From assembly GCA_002479765.1 (NCBI GenBank), contig DLOZ01000002.1:62001-126000 (forward strand): 64,000 nt of DNA, written 5' to 3'. This document shows, one piece after another, positions 26,995 through 36,140 of the stretch. Below the pieces are notes generated by a model that was given only the letters and a program-made list of their open reading frames with translations, ran no database searches and was not told the DNA's origin. Origin of the DNA: Sphingomonadales bacterium UBA7471 (GTDB lineage: Bacteria; Pseudomonadota; Alphaproteobacteria; Sphingomonadales; Sphingomonadaceae). Position numbers and translations under genes: made by a program. Each line of letters starts with the position of its first letter. Within the stretch, counting starts at the first letter, position 1.

Positions 26995-28337
26995 ACCCTC
27001 AGCAACAAATGCTCGCGTTCCCAGCTTGATACGACCGATTGGTAATTGAACAATTCATAGTCTTTGATGGCATAGAAAATGTCGAAAAACTCTTCGCCAA
27101 TCAGGTTGCGGACGGGCTTACAGGCGCTGAAGCGGTCCAGCGCTGCTTCCAAGGTTCGGGGCAATGTCCGCGCACGATTATAGGCGCTGCCCGTGATCGC
27201 CTTTGCCGGGATCATCCGTTCGACCATGCCGATATAGCCACAGACCAAGGATGCAGACATCGCGAGATAGGGATTGGAATCCGCGCCGGGCAAACGGTTT
27301 TCGACACGGCGATTGGCCTTGTCGGAAATCGGCACGCGAAAGCCGCAGCTGCGGTTATCTTCGCCCCATTGGACATTGATCGGTGCGGCGCTGTCAGGAC
27401 GCATCCGTCGGAAGCTGTTCACATTCGGCGCCCAAAGCGGCGATACTTGTGGCATGAACTTCACAAGCCCCGCGATGTAGCTCCGGAACAGCGCGCTGTC
27501 GCGGCCATTGGCGTTCGAAAACAGATTGCGGCCGGTGTCAGCATCCACCACCGATTGGTGCAGATGCATCGCGCTGCCCGGCTGCCCCGCCATCGGGTTG
27601 GCCATGAATGTGGCATAGACGCCATGCTGTTTGGCCACGGCCCGCACGACGCGCTTGAACAGAAATACTTGATCCGCAAGCTTCAGCGGGTCGCCATGCA
27701 GAAAGTTGACCTCAAGCTGGGCAGCACCCATTTCATGAATCATCGTGTCGATGTCGAGACCCATCAATTCACAGTCATCATAGATGTGATCGATAATGTC
27801 TTCATATTCATTCATCGCCTCAAGACCATAAGGCTGGCTCGCCGTTTCCGCGCGTCCGCTTGATCCCGTGGGCGGCACAAGCGGGAAATCAGGGTCGACA
27901 TTTTGGCTGACGAGATAAAATTCAACCTCGGGCGCTATAATGGGTTTCCACCCGCGGCTGGCGTAAAGGGCCAGAATCTTTTTCAAAATCGTCCGCGGTG
28001 CGATTTCCACTTCAGTACCATCGCCGTGGAAGACGTCGGCAATCACAAATGCAGTTGGCGATTTAAAACCGGGCGCAACGCAAATGGTGTCGGGATCCGC
28101 GATCAAGATTTTGTCCGGATCCTTGTCCCAAATATCTTCGATATCTTCGGGATAATGGCCGTCAATTGTGCAGATAAAGACACTTCCGGGAATGCGGAGC
28201 GATTTATCGCGGACAGACGACAGGAATTTCTTGGCCGGCAAAACCTTGCCGCGCTGCACGCCGTTAATGTCCGGAACGATGCATTCGACCTCGTCGATCT
28301 TATGCTCGGCTATCCAATTGGCGAGATTTACAGTCAT
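26991..28337 (-). CDS. puuA: glutamine synthetase family protein (PuuA-like, copy 2)
   Basis: This is a 448-residue glutamine-synthetase-fold ligase. Motifs include VECIVPDINGVQRGKVLP, APEVEFYLVSQNVDPDFPLV, PGSAMHLHQSVVDADTGRNL and NSFRRMRPDSAAPINVQWGE. It is the first gene of the presumed polyamine cluster and is coupled by four bases to the PuuB-like gene. It differs clearly from copy 1 and is closer to classical PuuA in the YEDIIDHIYDDCELMGLDID region. No polyamine transporter or PuuC/PuuD is visible nearby. Confidence 0.82.
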   Translation of the reverse strand: MTVNLANWIAEHKIDEVECIVPDINGVQRGKVLPAKKFLSSVRDKSLRIPGSVFICTIDGHYPEDIEDIWDKDPDKILIADPDTICVAPGFKSPTAFVIADVFHGDGTEVEIAPRTILKKILALYASRGWKPIIAPEVEFYLVSQNVDPDFPLVPPTGSSGRAETASQPYGLEAMNEYEDIIDHIYDDCELMGLDIDTMIHEMGAAQLEVNFLHGDPLKLADQVFLFKRVVRAVAKQHGVYATFMANPMAGQPGSAMHLHQSVVDADTGRNLFSNANGRDSALFRSYIAGLVKFMPQVSPLWAPNVNSFRRMRPDSAAPINVQWGEDNRSCGFRVPISDKANRRVENRLPGADSNPYLAMSASLVCGYIGMVERMIPAKAITGSAYNRARTLPRTLEAALDRFSACKPVRNLIGEEFFDIFYAIKDYELFNYQSVVSSWEREHLLLRV

Positions 28338-28411
28338 AAAACAATATGTGCGCAGACCGGCCTAAAAAGGTCAAGCCAGCCCGCGCACATCATAGGATTC
28401 AATTTACAGGT

Positions 28412-29137
28412 TTAGAAACCGTAGCTGAGCGAAAATACGACACCAGCCGCGCCGTCTTTAAATGCAAACACCGAACGACGGTTGGTGTCGACATAAGATG
28501 CGCCAAGTGTAAAGCCTGCAACATTAGCCGTCAGACCAAGCGTCCAATCGAGCTTGTTACTGCCCGCGGTAAACGCGCCATCTTCAATGCCTATTGAGCC
28601 GACGATCGAAATTGGTGAGTCAGGCAAAGCGATCGAAGCATTGGTAGCGACATAGACGTTATCGGTGTTACCGGTGTTGTCCTGGCTTGGGACGTAGCTC
28701 AACTGAGCGCCAACGGTTGCTGGACCGATTGTTGAGCCAAGCTTACCGGTCAGTTCAAGATAGTTGAAGCTGGATACGCCAGGATAGACATAATAAGTCG
28801 CACCGATGTCGTAAGTCAGTTCTTCACCGCCCGAAAAACCGGCATAGAGATCAACTTCAAGATCATCGCCCGCATTTTCGGAGAGATTTGAAGCCCACGC
28901 ACCGACATAAAAGCCGGACTCATGCTTGACGGTCAAATATGGCTGAAGTGCAAAGCCCTTGTCAGACAGCGATACGCCGCGGAAACGATAGTCGGATACC
29001 AAAGCGGCACCGCCCGAAATAGTGATAGGACCAGAGGCTTCTTCAGCCGCCGCGTCTTGGGCGAAAGCAGGAACCGAAATGGCCATCGCGCTCATCGCGG
29101 CGCTCATTGTTGCCAGCTTCAAAATGGATTTACGCAT
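28412..29137 (-). CDS. TorF-family putative outer-membrane porin
   Basis: The 241-residue protein has a signal peptide (MRKSILKLATMSAAMSAMAI, cleavage near AFAQD). It contains the family opening ISGGAALVSDYRFRGVSLSD, which marks the Gcw_chp/TorF group of small alphaproteobacterial porins. Alternating beta-strand patterns fill the rest, ending in the aromatic terminus SLSYGF that the Bam machinery recognises. The transported substrate is unknown. It lies 74 bases upstream of the polyamine cluster on the same strand and may share its expression. The 296 bases upstream hold no gene that I can support. Confidence 0.85.
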   Translation of the reverse strand: MRKSILKLATMSAAMSAMAISVPAFAQDAAAEEASGPITISGGAALVSDYRFRGVSLSDKGFALQPYLTVKHESGFYVGAWASNLSENAGDDLEVDLYAGFSGGEELTYDIGATYYVYPGVSSFNYLELTGKLGSTIGPATVGAQLSYVPSQDNTGNTDNVYVATNASIALPDSPISIVGSIGIEDGAFTAGSNKLDWTLGLTANVAGFTLGASYVDTNRRSVFAFKDGAAGVVFSLSYGF

Positions 29138-29433
29138 AAAATTACCCCCTTTTTAGGTGCACCAATAACTGCGCCGAAAGCGAGCGCATAGCCCTACATC
29201 CGGCAGATACCGTTCTGTCCCGCTAAATCTAAATGCCTGCGCAATACCAAAGTTTATCGGCTCGCGTTTTATTGTGCAGGCGCACACAAACATCAAAACT
29301 TACCGCAGGCAAGTCATTTTGTGTCAATGTCATTGTCCTTTTTACGCAATGTGACAAAACCGTCACAGTCCGACGCAGGATTGGGGTATCAGCGAGCGCA
29401 GCACAGGGTGACGCCCAGTTCGATTTTAAACGA

Positions 29434-29901
29434 TTAGTCAAACAGCCGCGGCGGGACGGTTCGATTGACGACTTCGCGCAACGCAAAGGCGGTTTCGATG
29501 CGCGCGACCCTTGGCAATCGGGCAATTTCCTGCCGGTGAATGAGCTCATAATCCTCAATCGATGCGGCGCGCACAACGAGCAGATAATCATTCCGGCCGC
29601 TCATAAGGTGGCACCGGATGGTTGACGGGCTTCCCACCACGGCGGCTTCAAATGCCGCCATGGCCTCTTCGCTTTGGCTATCGAGCGTGATGGTCACCAT
29701 CACCGTTGCCGCGAGGCCAAGTTTGCGCAGGTTCACATCCGCGCGATAGCCACGCAGGATACCATCATCTTCCAATGATTTTTGCCGTCGCGCAGCCGCG
29801 CTTGGCGACAGGCCAGCCGCTTCGCCCAATTCCGCCTGCGTGGCCCGCCCATTCTGCACAAGCGCACCCAATAATTTCCGGTCCGTTCGATCAAGCTGCA
29901 T
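29434..29901 (-). CDS. Lrp/AsnC family transcriptional regulator
   Basis: This is a 155-residue feast/famine regulator. The N-terminal helix-turn-helix is LDRTDRKLLGALVQNGRATQ through GLSPSAAARRQKSLEDDGIL (about residues 3-48). The C-terminal ligand-binding domain has SGRNDYLLVVRAASIEDYE. It is divergent from alanine dehydrogenase and separated by 131 bases, the classic arrangement of a local Lrp-type activator of ald. Alanine or leucine is the expected effector. Confidence 0.92.
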   Translation of the reverse strand: MQLDRTDRKLLGALVQNGRATQAELGEAAGLSPSAAARRQKSLEDDGILRGYRADVNLRKLGLAATVMVTITLDSQSEEAMAAFEAAVVGSPSTIRCHLMSGRNDYLLVVRAASIEDYELIHRQEIARLPRVARIETAFALREVVNRTVPPRLFD

Positions 29902-30032
29902 AAATTTTCCAATTATATATTCAATTTCGCTGATTTTATGTGCTTATTCACAAAAATAGGCAAATCTTTGCACAGTATCGTCATATCGAAGATGCTATTT
30001 CCGATACAGATAATTTTTTGAGGAGTGAGATT
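29902..30032. promoter_or_regulatory. divergent lrp/ald control region
   Basis: The 131-base gap is AT-rich compared with its flanks (for example AATTTTCCAATTATATATTC near 29904-29923), as expected for an Lrp-type binding region. GAGGAG precedes the ald ATG. Individual operator half-sites cannot be fixed by eye. Confidence 0.55.
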
Positions 30033-31160
30033 ATGCGTGTCGGCGTCCCCAGCGAAATCAAAGTCCATGAATATCGTGTCGGCTTAACCCCCGGCGCCGT
30101 TCGTGAATATGTCGCCCATGGCCATCAGGTTATGGTGCAATCCGGCGCAGGCGCGGGCATCATGGCCAGCGACGATGCCTATCGCGCAGCGGGTGCCGAA
30201 ATCGCCGCGACAGCCGCAGAAATCTTTGCTGGCTGCGACATGATCGTAAAGGTCAAGGAACCTCAACCGAGCGAATGGGTGTTGCTGCGCCCCGGCCAGC
30301 TGCTTTTCACTTATCTCCACCTCGCTCCGGATCCTGAGCAGGCAAAAGGCTTAATCGCGAGCGGTTGCACGGCTATCGCTTATGAAACCGTTACCGATGA
30401 CAAGGGCACCCTGCCTCTGCTGGCCCCCATGAGCGAAGTCGCTGGCCGCTTGGCCATTGAGGCAGCCGGCGAAGCGATGCGGCGCAGTAAGGGCGGCGCA
30501 GGCATATTGCTTGGCGGCGTACCCGGCGTTGCTGCCGGCCGCGTTACCGTTCTGGGCGGCGGCGTTGTTGGCACACATGCCGCGCGTATGGCCGTTGGCC
30601 TTGGTGCAGAAGTCACCATCGTTGACCGCTCGATCCCGCGCCTTCGCCAGTTGGATGAACTGTTCAACGGACGCGTGCGCACCCGCTATTCCACACTGGA
30701 AACCATCGACCATGAAATCAGCATCGCCGACGCGGTGATTGGTGCCGTCCTTATTCCCGGCGCAAGTGCACCCAAATTGGTCACCCGCGACATGTTGAAG
30801 CATATGAAGCCGGGGTCGGTTCTGGTTGATGTCGCGATTGACCAAGGCGGCTGCTTTGAAACCAGCCATGCCACCACCCATGCCGAGCCAACCTATGTCG
30901 TTGACGGCATCATCCATTATTGCGTCGCAAATATGCCGGGCGCCGTTCCGCAAACCAGCGCAGCTGCGCTCAATAACGCGACATTGCCTTATGGCCTGGC
31001 GCTAGCAAGCAAGGGTACCGCCGCGCTTGATGGTAGCACGGAAACGGGTCGCGGTTTGCTCGCCGGTTTGAACGTACATCGCGGCAAGGTGACGAGCCAA
31101 GCCGTCGCCGAAAGCCTTGGCCTTGATTTTGTCACGCCGGAATCCGCGCTCGCCGCGTGA
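30033..31160 (+). CDS. ald: alanine dehydrogenase
   Basis: This enzyme carries out NAD-dependent reversible deamination of L-alanine to pyruvate. From ATG 30033 ([20 protein letters not shown]) the protein has 375 residues, the normal length. A longer frame starting at 29940 lies in the control region and is rejected. Visible are the substrate Arg and Lys region ([22 protein letters not shown]), the catalytic histidine in [10 protein letters not shown], and the NAD site [21 protein letters not shown] (about 165-185). It is controlled by the divergent Lrp-type gene by analogy. Confidence 0.95.
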   Translation: MRVGVPSEIKVHEYRVGLTPGAVREYVAHGHQVMVQSGAGAGIMASDDAYRAAGAEIAATAAEIFAGCDMIVKVKEPQPSEWVLLRPGQLLFTYLHLAPDPEQAKGLIASGCTAIAYETVTDDKGTLPLLAPMSEVAGRLAIEAAGEAMRRSKGGAGILLGGVPGVAAGRVTVLGGGVVGTHAARMAVGLGAEVTIVDRSIPRLRQLDELFNGRVRTRYSTLETIDHEISIADAVIGAVLIPGASAPKLVTRDMLKHMKPGSVLVDVAIDQGGCFETSHATTHAEPTYVVDGIIHYCVANMPGAVPQTSAAALNNATLPYGLALASKGTAALDGSTETGRGLLAGLNVHRGKVTSQAVAESLGLDFVTPESALAA

Positions 31161-31191
31161 CTTGCGCAGGTTCAGGTGCTAACGGCACTGC

Positions 31192-32208
31192 ATGGGCAAA
31201 GAGGGGCGAATAACGGCGCATCAAATCGCCGCGATGCTGGGGGTGTCACAACCAACAGTGTCGCGGGCGTTGCGCGGTGACAAAAAGGTAAATGAAGTCA
31301 CGCGGGCGCGTATTGTCGCGCTCGCCAACGAACTTAATTACTCGGTCGACCACAACGCCCTTCGCCTGCGCACACAGCAAACCTATTCCATTGCGCTGGT
31401 TATTTTGTGTCGGCGCGGTGAGAATAAAGCGAACATCAATCCATTTTATCTGTCGCTATTGGGCTGCATCGCGGCGTCCGCTTCCGAACGCGGGTACAAC
31501 CTCATCGTTTCGTTTCAGGATTCCCCGGCTAACTTCTTCGCCAATTACACCGGCAGCAGGCAAGCAGACGGTTTGATTGTCATCGGCAGCGGCCAGAATA
31601 TTGAAGGTTGGCAGTTTTTTGGGGAATATGCGCGGCACAAAACGCCGATGATCTGTTGGGGCGCAAGCAAAGAAGACCTTATTTCAATCAAGAGCAACAA
31701 TGTGCAGGGTGCACGACTTGCCATTGAACATTTGCTGTCCAGTGGATGCAAAAAAATCGCCTATATTGGCCCCACAAACAGCGAACAGCCGCCATTTCAG
31801 GATCGGCTCACAACCTATATGACGGTAATGGCGCAAAAGGGCATGCCGCCCATCTGCCCGCCGCTTCCCGAAAACGCGGTGCGCGAAGACCAGGGCTATG
31901 CAGCGGTAAACGGGCTTATCCGCGACAAGATCGATTTCGACGGTCTGTTCTGCGCCAATGACTTCATTGCGTTGGGCGCAATGCGCGCGCTGGATGAGCA
32001 CCATATCGCCGTTGGCACCGATGTCCGCGTCATCGGCTTTGATGGCATTGCAACGGGCGCATATGCGCAACCGCCGCTCACCACGATTGAGCAGGACTAT
32101 GTTCAGGCCGGTGAAATGCTGGTGGAGGCTTTGATTGCCGTATTAAAGGGCGATGCGCCCAACATCGCACCTGTGCCAGTTAAGCTGCTGAAGCGCGGAA
32201 CTGCTTAA
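31192..32208 (+). CDS. LacI family transcriptional regulator
   Basis: The 338-residue repressor has the helix-turn-helix ITAHQIAAMLGVSQPTVSRA (residues 7-26) and hinge helix region NELNYSVDHNALRLRTQQT. A periplasmic-binding-protein-like sensor domain ends with the FDGIATGAYAQPPLTTIEQ segment typical of LacI. It sits 31 bases after ald on the same strand but has no sugar genes next to it, so its target is not evident. The insert with CRRGENKANINPF in the first sensor strand is unusual. Confidence 0.88.
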   Translation: MGKEGRITAHQIAAMLGVSQPTVSRALRGDKKVNEVTRARIVALANELNYSVDHNALRLRTQQTYSIALVILCRRGENKANINPFYLSLLGCIAASASERGYNLIVSFQDSPANFFANYTGSRQADGLIVIGSGQNIEGWQFFGEYARHKTPMICWGASKEDLISIKSNNVQGARLAIEHLLSSGCKKIAYIGPTNSEQPPFQDRLTTYMTVMAQKGMPPICPPLPENAVREDQGYAAVNGLIRDKIDFDGLFCANDFIALGAMRALDEHHIAVGTDVRVIGFDGIATGAYAQPPLTTIEQDYVQAGEMLVEALIAVLKGDAPNIAPVPVKLLKRGTA

Positions 32209-32289
32209 GCGCGCGCGACCTCAACAATTGAGGTGCCAAAATCAAGCGCAGCGATAAAATCGCTGCATAACAATTGCTTATTGAGAAAA

Positions 32290-32375
32290 TGGTGGACAGG
32301 GCTGGATTCGAACCAGCGTACGGAAAACCGGGCAGATTTACAGTCTGCTGCCTTTAACCACTCGGCCACCTGTCC
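32290..32375 (-). tRNA. tRNA-Tyr (anticodon GTA)
   Basis: The minus strand gives acceptor GGACAGG/CCTGTCC with A73 and encoded CCA. The anticodon arm is CAGACTGTAAATCTG (GTA), and there is a long class II variable arm (CCGGTTTTCCGTACG region), as required for bacterial tRNA-Tyr. Confidence 0.96.
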
Positions 32376-32510
32376 ACTTCTTTGACGGGGCATTATGCCA
32401 AAGCATAAGGGCCGGTCCCGACGAAGAAGCAGCCCAATGGCGAAACGGCCCTTGCCTGTCAATGCCTCAAGTGGGAAAGGGGTCTATATCGTCTTCTTTT
32501 TCATCAACAG

Positions 32511-33278
32511 GTGTTTCAAATGTCTTCCCATAAGAGCCAGCGCCGCCGCGGCGCTGCCGTTTCCAGCGGCAATCCCAAATTTTACGGCCGTCACGCTGTA
32601 TATGCCGCGCTTGATAATCCCGATCGGCGGCTCATCAACCTGTGGGGCACCCGCGAAGAAATCGGCAAAATCGTGATTCCCGACGGACTGACGGTCCAAT
32701 ATGCCGAAGTGAATGATTTGGCGCGCTTTGTACCGAAAGATGCACCGCATCAGGGCCTGGTGCTTGAAGTTGCGCCATTGGAGGACGTCTGGCTGACCGA
32801 TGCGCTTGCGGTCGACAATGATGATAACCGCCCGTTGCTGATCCTCGACCAGGTCACGGATCCGCACAATGTCGGCGCAATATTCCGCACGGCCGCGGCG
32901 TTCAATGCAGTCGCCGTTGTGACGCAGGACCGGCACGCGCCGCCTGAATCCGGGGCATTGGCCAAGGCGGCTTCGGGTGGGCTTGAAATCACGCCTTGGG
33001 TCCGGGTTGTTAATCTGGCGCGTGCATTGGAAGAAATTGCCGATGCTGGATATTGGCGAATCGGTCTGTCGGGCCATGCCAGCGTAACGTTGGACGAGGC
33101 GCTGACACCGGGCCGCAACGCGCTTGTTCTGGGCGCTGAAGGTGATGGCATGCGTCGCAACATTGAAGAACATTGTGACCAGCTGGCGAAGCTGCCAATC
33201 AGCGAACACATGGAGTCGCTGAACGTGTCGAACGCTGCTGCGATCGCATTATATGCGGCCACCGTCCGGCGGGGCTAA
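32511..33278 (+). CDS. rlmB: 23S rRNA (guanosine-2'-O-)-methyltransferase RlmB-like (SpoU/TrmH family)
   Basis: This is a SPOUT methyltransferase that methylates 2'-O of a 23S rRNA guanosine. The 255-residue protein has the N-terminal substrate domain (FYGRHAVYAALDNPDRRLIN), then the three SpoU motifs: LDQVTDPHNVGAIFRTAAAF (motif 1), LVLGAEGDGMR (motif 2) and LPISEHMESLNVSNAAAIAL (motif 3). ATG 32511 or 32520 could be the start. It is next to tRNA-Tyr, a very common neighbourhood in sphingomonads. Confidence 0.93.
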   Translation: MFQMSSHKSQRRRGAAVSSGNPKFYGRHAVYAALDNPDRRLINLWGTREEIGKIVIPDGLTVQYAEVNDLARFVPKDAPHQGLVLEVAPLEDVWLTDALAVDNDDNRPLLILDQVTDPHNVGAIFRTAAAFNAVAVVTQDRHAPPESGALAKAASGGLEITPWVRVVNLARALEEIADAGYWRIGLSGHASVTLDEALTPGRNALVLGAEGDGMRRNIEEHCDQLAKLPISEHMESLNVSNAAAIALYAATVRRG

Positions 33279-33293
33279 ACAAGGACACCAAAC

Positions 33294-33368
33294 ATGACGC
33301 AGAATCGCGTAAATTTAGGGATGAAGGTCGCTGCTATGCCCATGGCGTTGTTAGGCGTAGCGCGCTGA
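33294..33368 (+). CDS. 24-codon small ORF coupled to the AlkA-like gene (possible leader peptide)
   Basis: The ATG has AAGGA eight bases upstream. The peptide is MTQNRVNLGMKVAAMPMALL plus GVAR, and its TGA shares bases with the glycosylase ATG (TGATG). The coupling geometry and good ribosome-binding site are visible, while the glycosylase ATG itself has no clear site. Whether the peptide has a role beyond delivering ribosomes is unknown. Confidence 0.4.
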   Translation: MTQNRVNLGMKVAAMPMALLGVAR

Positions 33369-33991
33369 TGGGTATTCCTGCTGCACAATTGCATGCTGCC
33401 CTTGATGCCCTGGCGGCGCTTGAACCGGGCATAGCGCAGGCGCTGGCGGTCACGGGCTATCCGGACGAGCGCATCCGCGAACCGGGCTATGCGACATTGC
33501 TGCGCACGATTGTCGGGCAACAGGTGAGCGTCGCGGCCGCCGCATCGGTGTGGAACAAGCTTGAGGCGCTCATTGGCCCAGAATGCCCGCCAGCCAAGTT
33601 ATTGGCGCAAGATTTTGACGGCTTGAGAGCCTGTGGGTTGAGCCGCCAGAAACAAGGCTATGCGCGCTCGCTTGCCGAACTCGTGCTGTCGGGAGAATTG
33701 CCGCTCGATGCCCTGCCCGCCGATGATGAGGAGGCGATTGCGTACCTCACCCGCGTAAAGGGCATTGGCCGCTGGTCAGCCGAAATATATTTGCTGTTTG
33801 CCGAGGGCCGCACCGACATTTGGCCCGCAGGCGATCTTGCTGTGCAAGAAGGCGTAGGTCGCTTGCTGAAGCTGGATGCGCGGCCATCGGAAAAAGACAT
33901 ACGGGTCATCGCCGAACGCTGGCGTCCCCATCGAGGCGCGGCCGCCATTTTTACTTGGCACATTTACGCCAAGGGATTTCAGGCGATTTGA
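33368..33991 (+). CDS. DNA-3-methyladenine glycosylase II-like (HhH-GPD superfamily)
   Basis: This enzyme removes alkylated bases in base-excision repair. The 207-residue protein carries the helix-hairpin-helix YLTRVKGIGRWSAEIYLLFA followed by PAGDLAVQ, in which the Asp is the catalytic residue of the superfamily (about residue 156). The LLRTIVGQQVSVAAAASVWN segment is typical of the AlkA-like group without the N-terminal AlkA domain. Its ATG overlaps the stop of a short upstream ORF. No ada or ogt partner is near. Confidence 0.9.
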   Translation: MGIPAAQLHAALDALAALEPGIAQALAVTGYPDERIREPGYATLLRTIVGQQVSVAAAASVWNKLEALIGPECPPAKLLAQDFDGLRACGLSRQKQGYARSLAELVLSGELPLDALPADDEEAIAYLTRVKGIGRWSAEIYLLFAEGRTDIWPAGDLAVQEGVGRLLKLDARPSEKDIRVIAERWRPHRGAAAIFTWHIYAKGFQAI

Positions 33992-33999
33992 GAACGGAC

Positions 34000-34266
34000 T
34001 AGGGTCAGGACCTATTAAATGCACCTTCGCGGTTTGAGGCCATATTGTTCAGTGCAAGGCGGCAAGCGCCGGACTTAGTGGTTCTAAGTCCAAGCTTGCC
34101 AACGTAGCAATGGACAATATGGGTCAAATCCGAAGGACGCCAAAATGGCTTCGATCTCAAAGCAAAATGCCCTTGCAGGCAGAATAACTGCCTGCGGCGG
34201 ACATTTTACTTCGATATCTTTGCCATTTTGACGCCGCGATGGTGCATGTAATAGGTCCTGACCCTA
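34000..34266. mobile_element. 267-bp MITE-like element with 26-bp terminal inverted repeats
   Basis: The left end (34000-34025, TAGGGTCAGGACCTATTAAA then TGCACC) and right end (34241-34266) are inverted repeats with one mismatch in 26. Both outer dinucleotides are TA, consistent with a TA target duplication. There is no transposase or ORF. The interior folds into nested hairpins: GGACTTAG/CTAAGTCC (34071-34091), CCATATTGTTCA/TGGACAATATGG (34040-34051 with 34111-34122), and GCAGGCAG/CTGCCTGC (34175-34195) inside an outer arm 34136-34149/34222-34235. It sits between the glycosylase and an SDR gene. Confidence 0.75.
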
Positions 34267-34377
34267 AAGCTTAAGTCCGTTCTTCAGTCCCGGCAAAGCC
34301 GCTGCCGCAATATTCAGTTGACGTTTCGGGTAAATTAATGTGGCTGACAGACATGTGAATAAGGGAGAGACGAAATT

Positions 34378-35199
34378 ATGTCCGAAACGCAAAAAAGCAT
34401 TTTCATCACTGGCGCCGCGTCTGGTTTAGGGCGCGAAGTCGCGCGTTACTTTGCCAATGTCGGCTGGTTCGTGGGCCTTGCTGACGTCAATGAAAAGGGT
34501 TTGGACGAAACCGCAGCTTTATTGCCACCAGGTCAATGGTCGCGCCACCGCCTTGATGTGACGGATCGTGCACAGTGGAAAGCCGCCGTCGCCGACTTTG
34601 CTAAGCACACAAATGGCCATATGACGGTCTTGTTCAACAATGCAGGCATTGGATCGGGCGGACCTATTCAGGACATGACCGACGAGGACATCGACAAGAT
34701 GATCGCCATCAACCTGACTGGCGTTATCAGCGGAACCCGCGCCTGTTTTGATCTGTTGAAAAATACGTCTGATGCCTGCGTCCTCTACACCAGTTCAGCC
34801 GCTGGCATTTACGGATCGGCTGGACTTAGCGTGTATAGTGCGACCAAGTTCGCGGTGCGCGGTCTTGCCGAAGCGCATGATATTGAGTGGCGCCCTTACG
34901 GGATTAAGGCCCGCAGCCTCATGCCCGGCTTTATTGACACCAACATCATTGGCGCGGTTGACGCCAACAGCAACATGACGGGTAAAGAAAAGCTGCAATC
35001 AGCAGGCGTCGAAGTCAGCCCGGTCTCGATCATCGGCCCAGCGGCCTGGGACGCCATCCACGGTGACAAGGTACACACGCCCGTCAACAAAATGGCGAAG
35101 CAACTTGCTTTTTCTGCCCGCTGGTTTCCGAACCGGTTGCGCAAGCAATTGGGCTTGCTTGGCGGTTTAGGCGATGTGGTTAAGCCGTCGGCGCAATAG
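34378..35199 (+). CDS. SDR family NAD(P)-dependent oxidoreductase
   Basis: This is a classical short-chain dehydrogenase of 273 residues. It has the cofactor motif [20 protein letters not shown] (about residues 11-30), NNAGIGSGG (about 89-97), the catalytic Ser in [10 protein letters not shown], and the YSATK pair (Tyr/Lys near residues 154-158). GGGAGA precedes the ATG. The C-terminal part ([20 protein letters not shown]) resembles membrane-associated SDRs. The substrate is unknown. Its 3' end overlaps phhB by 20 bases on the opposite strand. Confidence 0.88.
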   Translation: MSETQKSIFITGAASGLGREVARYFANVGWFVGLADVNEKGLDETAALLPPGQWSRHRLDVTDRAQWKAAVADFAKHTNGHMTVLFNNAGIGSGGPIQDMTDEDIDKMIAINLTGVISGTRACFDLLKNTSDACVLYTSSAAGIYGSAGLSVYSATKFAVRGLAEAHDIEWRPYGIKARSLMPGFIDTNIIGAVDANSNMTGKEKLQSAGVEVSPVSIIGPAAWDAIHGDKVHTPVNKMAKQLAFSARWFPNRLRKQLGLLGGLGDVVKPSAQ

Positions 35200-35500
35200 C
35201 GTCGATGGCCGCGGCCAGATCGGCGTCGCGCCGCGATAAGCCGCCGGCATCATGCGTTGTCAGCAATATTTCAACGCGGTTGTAAACGTTGAACCATTCG
35301 GGATGATGGTCTGCTTTTTCGGCAAGGATCGCAACGCGCGCCATGAAACCGAACGCTTCAGCAAAATCGGCAAAGCGCAAAGTGCGCCTTATCCCTTGTG
35401 CATCAGCGTCATATGACCACAAAGGCAGCTGTTCCAAAACTGCGGCGCGATTTGCTTCATCGAGTTTTGAAACCTGCATAACGTCATCCTGATTTTGCAA
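35180..35500 (-). CDS. phhB: 4a-hydroxytetrahydrobiopterin dehydratase (PCD/DCoH)
   Basis: This enzyme regenerates the pterin cofactor after aromatic amino acid hydroxylation. The 106-residue protein carries the family signature [20 protein letters not shown] with the catalytic histidines, followed by [10 protein letters not shown]. An alternative start is ATG 35479 (MQVSKLDE). A phenylalanine hydroxylase is not in the window. It is divergent from ccmA with only 28 bases between the starts. Confidence 0.93.
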   Translation of the reverse strand: MQNQDDVMQVSKLDEANRAAVLEQLPLWSYDADAQGIRRTLRFADFAEAFGFMARVAILAEKADHHPEWFNVYNRVEILLTTHDAGGLSRRDADLAAAIDAIAPTA

Positions 35501-35528
35501 TTGGTGGAATTCATGCCTAAGTCGCCAA

Positions 35529-36140
35529 ATGTCGTCACGTCAAGCACCCTTGCCGTCCATCAGCGTTGACAATGTCGCGGTTATCCGCGGCAACCGGCTT
35601 GTGCTGCGCGGGCTGACGGTCACTGCGCGCAGCGGAGATATCATTTGGGTCCGTGGCGCAAATGGTTGCGGCAAATCGACGCTCCTCCGGCTCATCGCCG
35701 GTCTTTTGCATGCAACGGCCGGTTCGATGCAGACGGAAGGCCGGATTGCCCTTGCCGATGAAAATCTCGCGCTTGATGCAAATTTGACGGTCGCAAAAGC
35801 CCTCATGTTCTGGGCGGATATGGACGGCGCGACTGCGGACGCGCAAAGCACGGCACTGGCGGACATGGATTTGCAAGCACTGGCGCAGGTTCCCGTGCGC
35901 TTCCTGTCGACCGGCCAGCGCAAACGCGCCAGTATCGCACGCGTGCTCACGTCGAAGGCGGATATCTGGTTGCTCGACGAACCCTATAATGGCTTGGACA
36001 GCGCAAGCTGCGCCCGGCTTGACCAAGCCATTACGGCGCACGCAGCAACCGGTGGCATAGTGCTCGTCGCGGCCCACCAGCCCCCAACGATAAACGTCGC
36101 GTACAGCCTCATTCTCGACAGGCCGGAGGCCGACGCATGA
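35529..36140 (+). CDS. ccmA: heme exporter ATP-binding protein CcmA
   Basis: This is the ATPase of the CcmABCD complex that releases holo-CcmE. The 203-residue ABC protein has Walker [19 protein letters not shown] (about 43-60), the signature [14 protein letters not shown] (about 126-139) and Walker [13 protein letters not shown]. The CcmA-type C-terminus ends with ILDRPEADA. It overlaps ccmB by four bases. The ribosome-binding site is weak. It lies 33 kb away from ccmCDEF and on the other strand. Confidence 0.9.
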   Translation: MSSRQAPLPSISVDNVAVIRGNRLVLRGLTVTARSGDIIWVRGANGCGKSTLLRLIAGLLHATAGSMQTEGRIALADENLALDANLTVAKALMFWADMDGATADAQSTALADMDLQALAQVPVRFLSTGQRKRASIARVLTSKADIWLLDEPYNGLDSASCARLDQAITAHAATGGIVLVAAHQPPTINVAYSLILDRPEADA

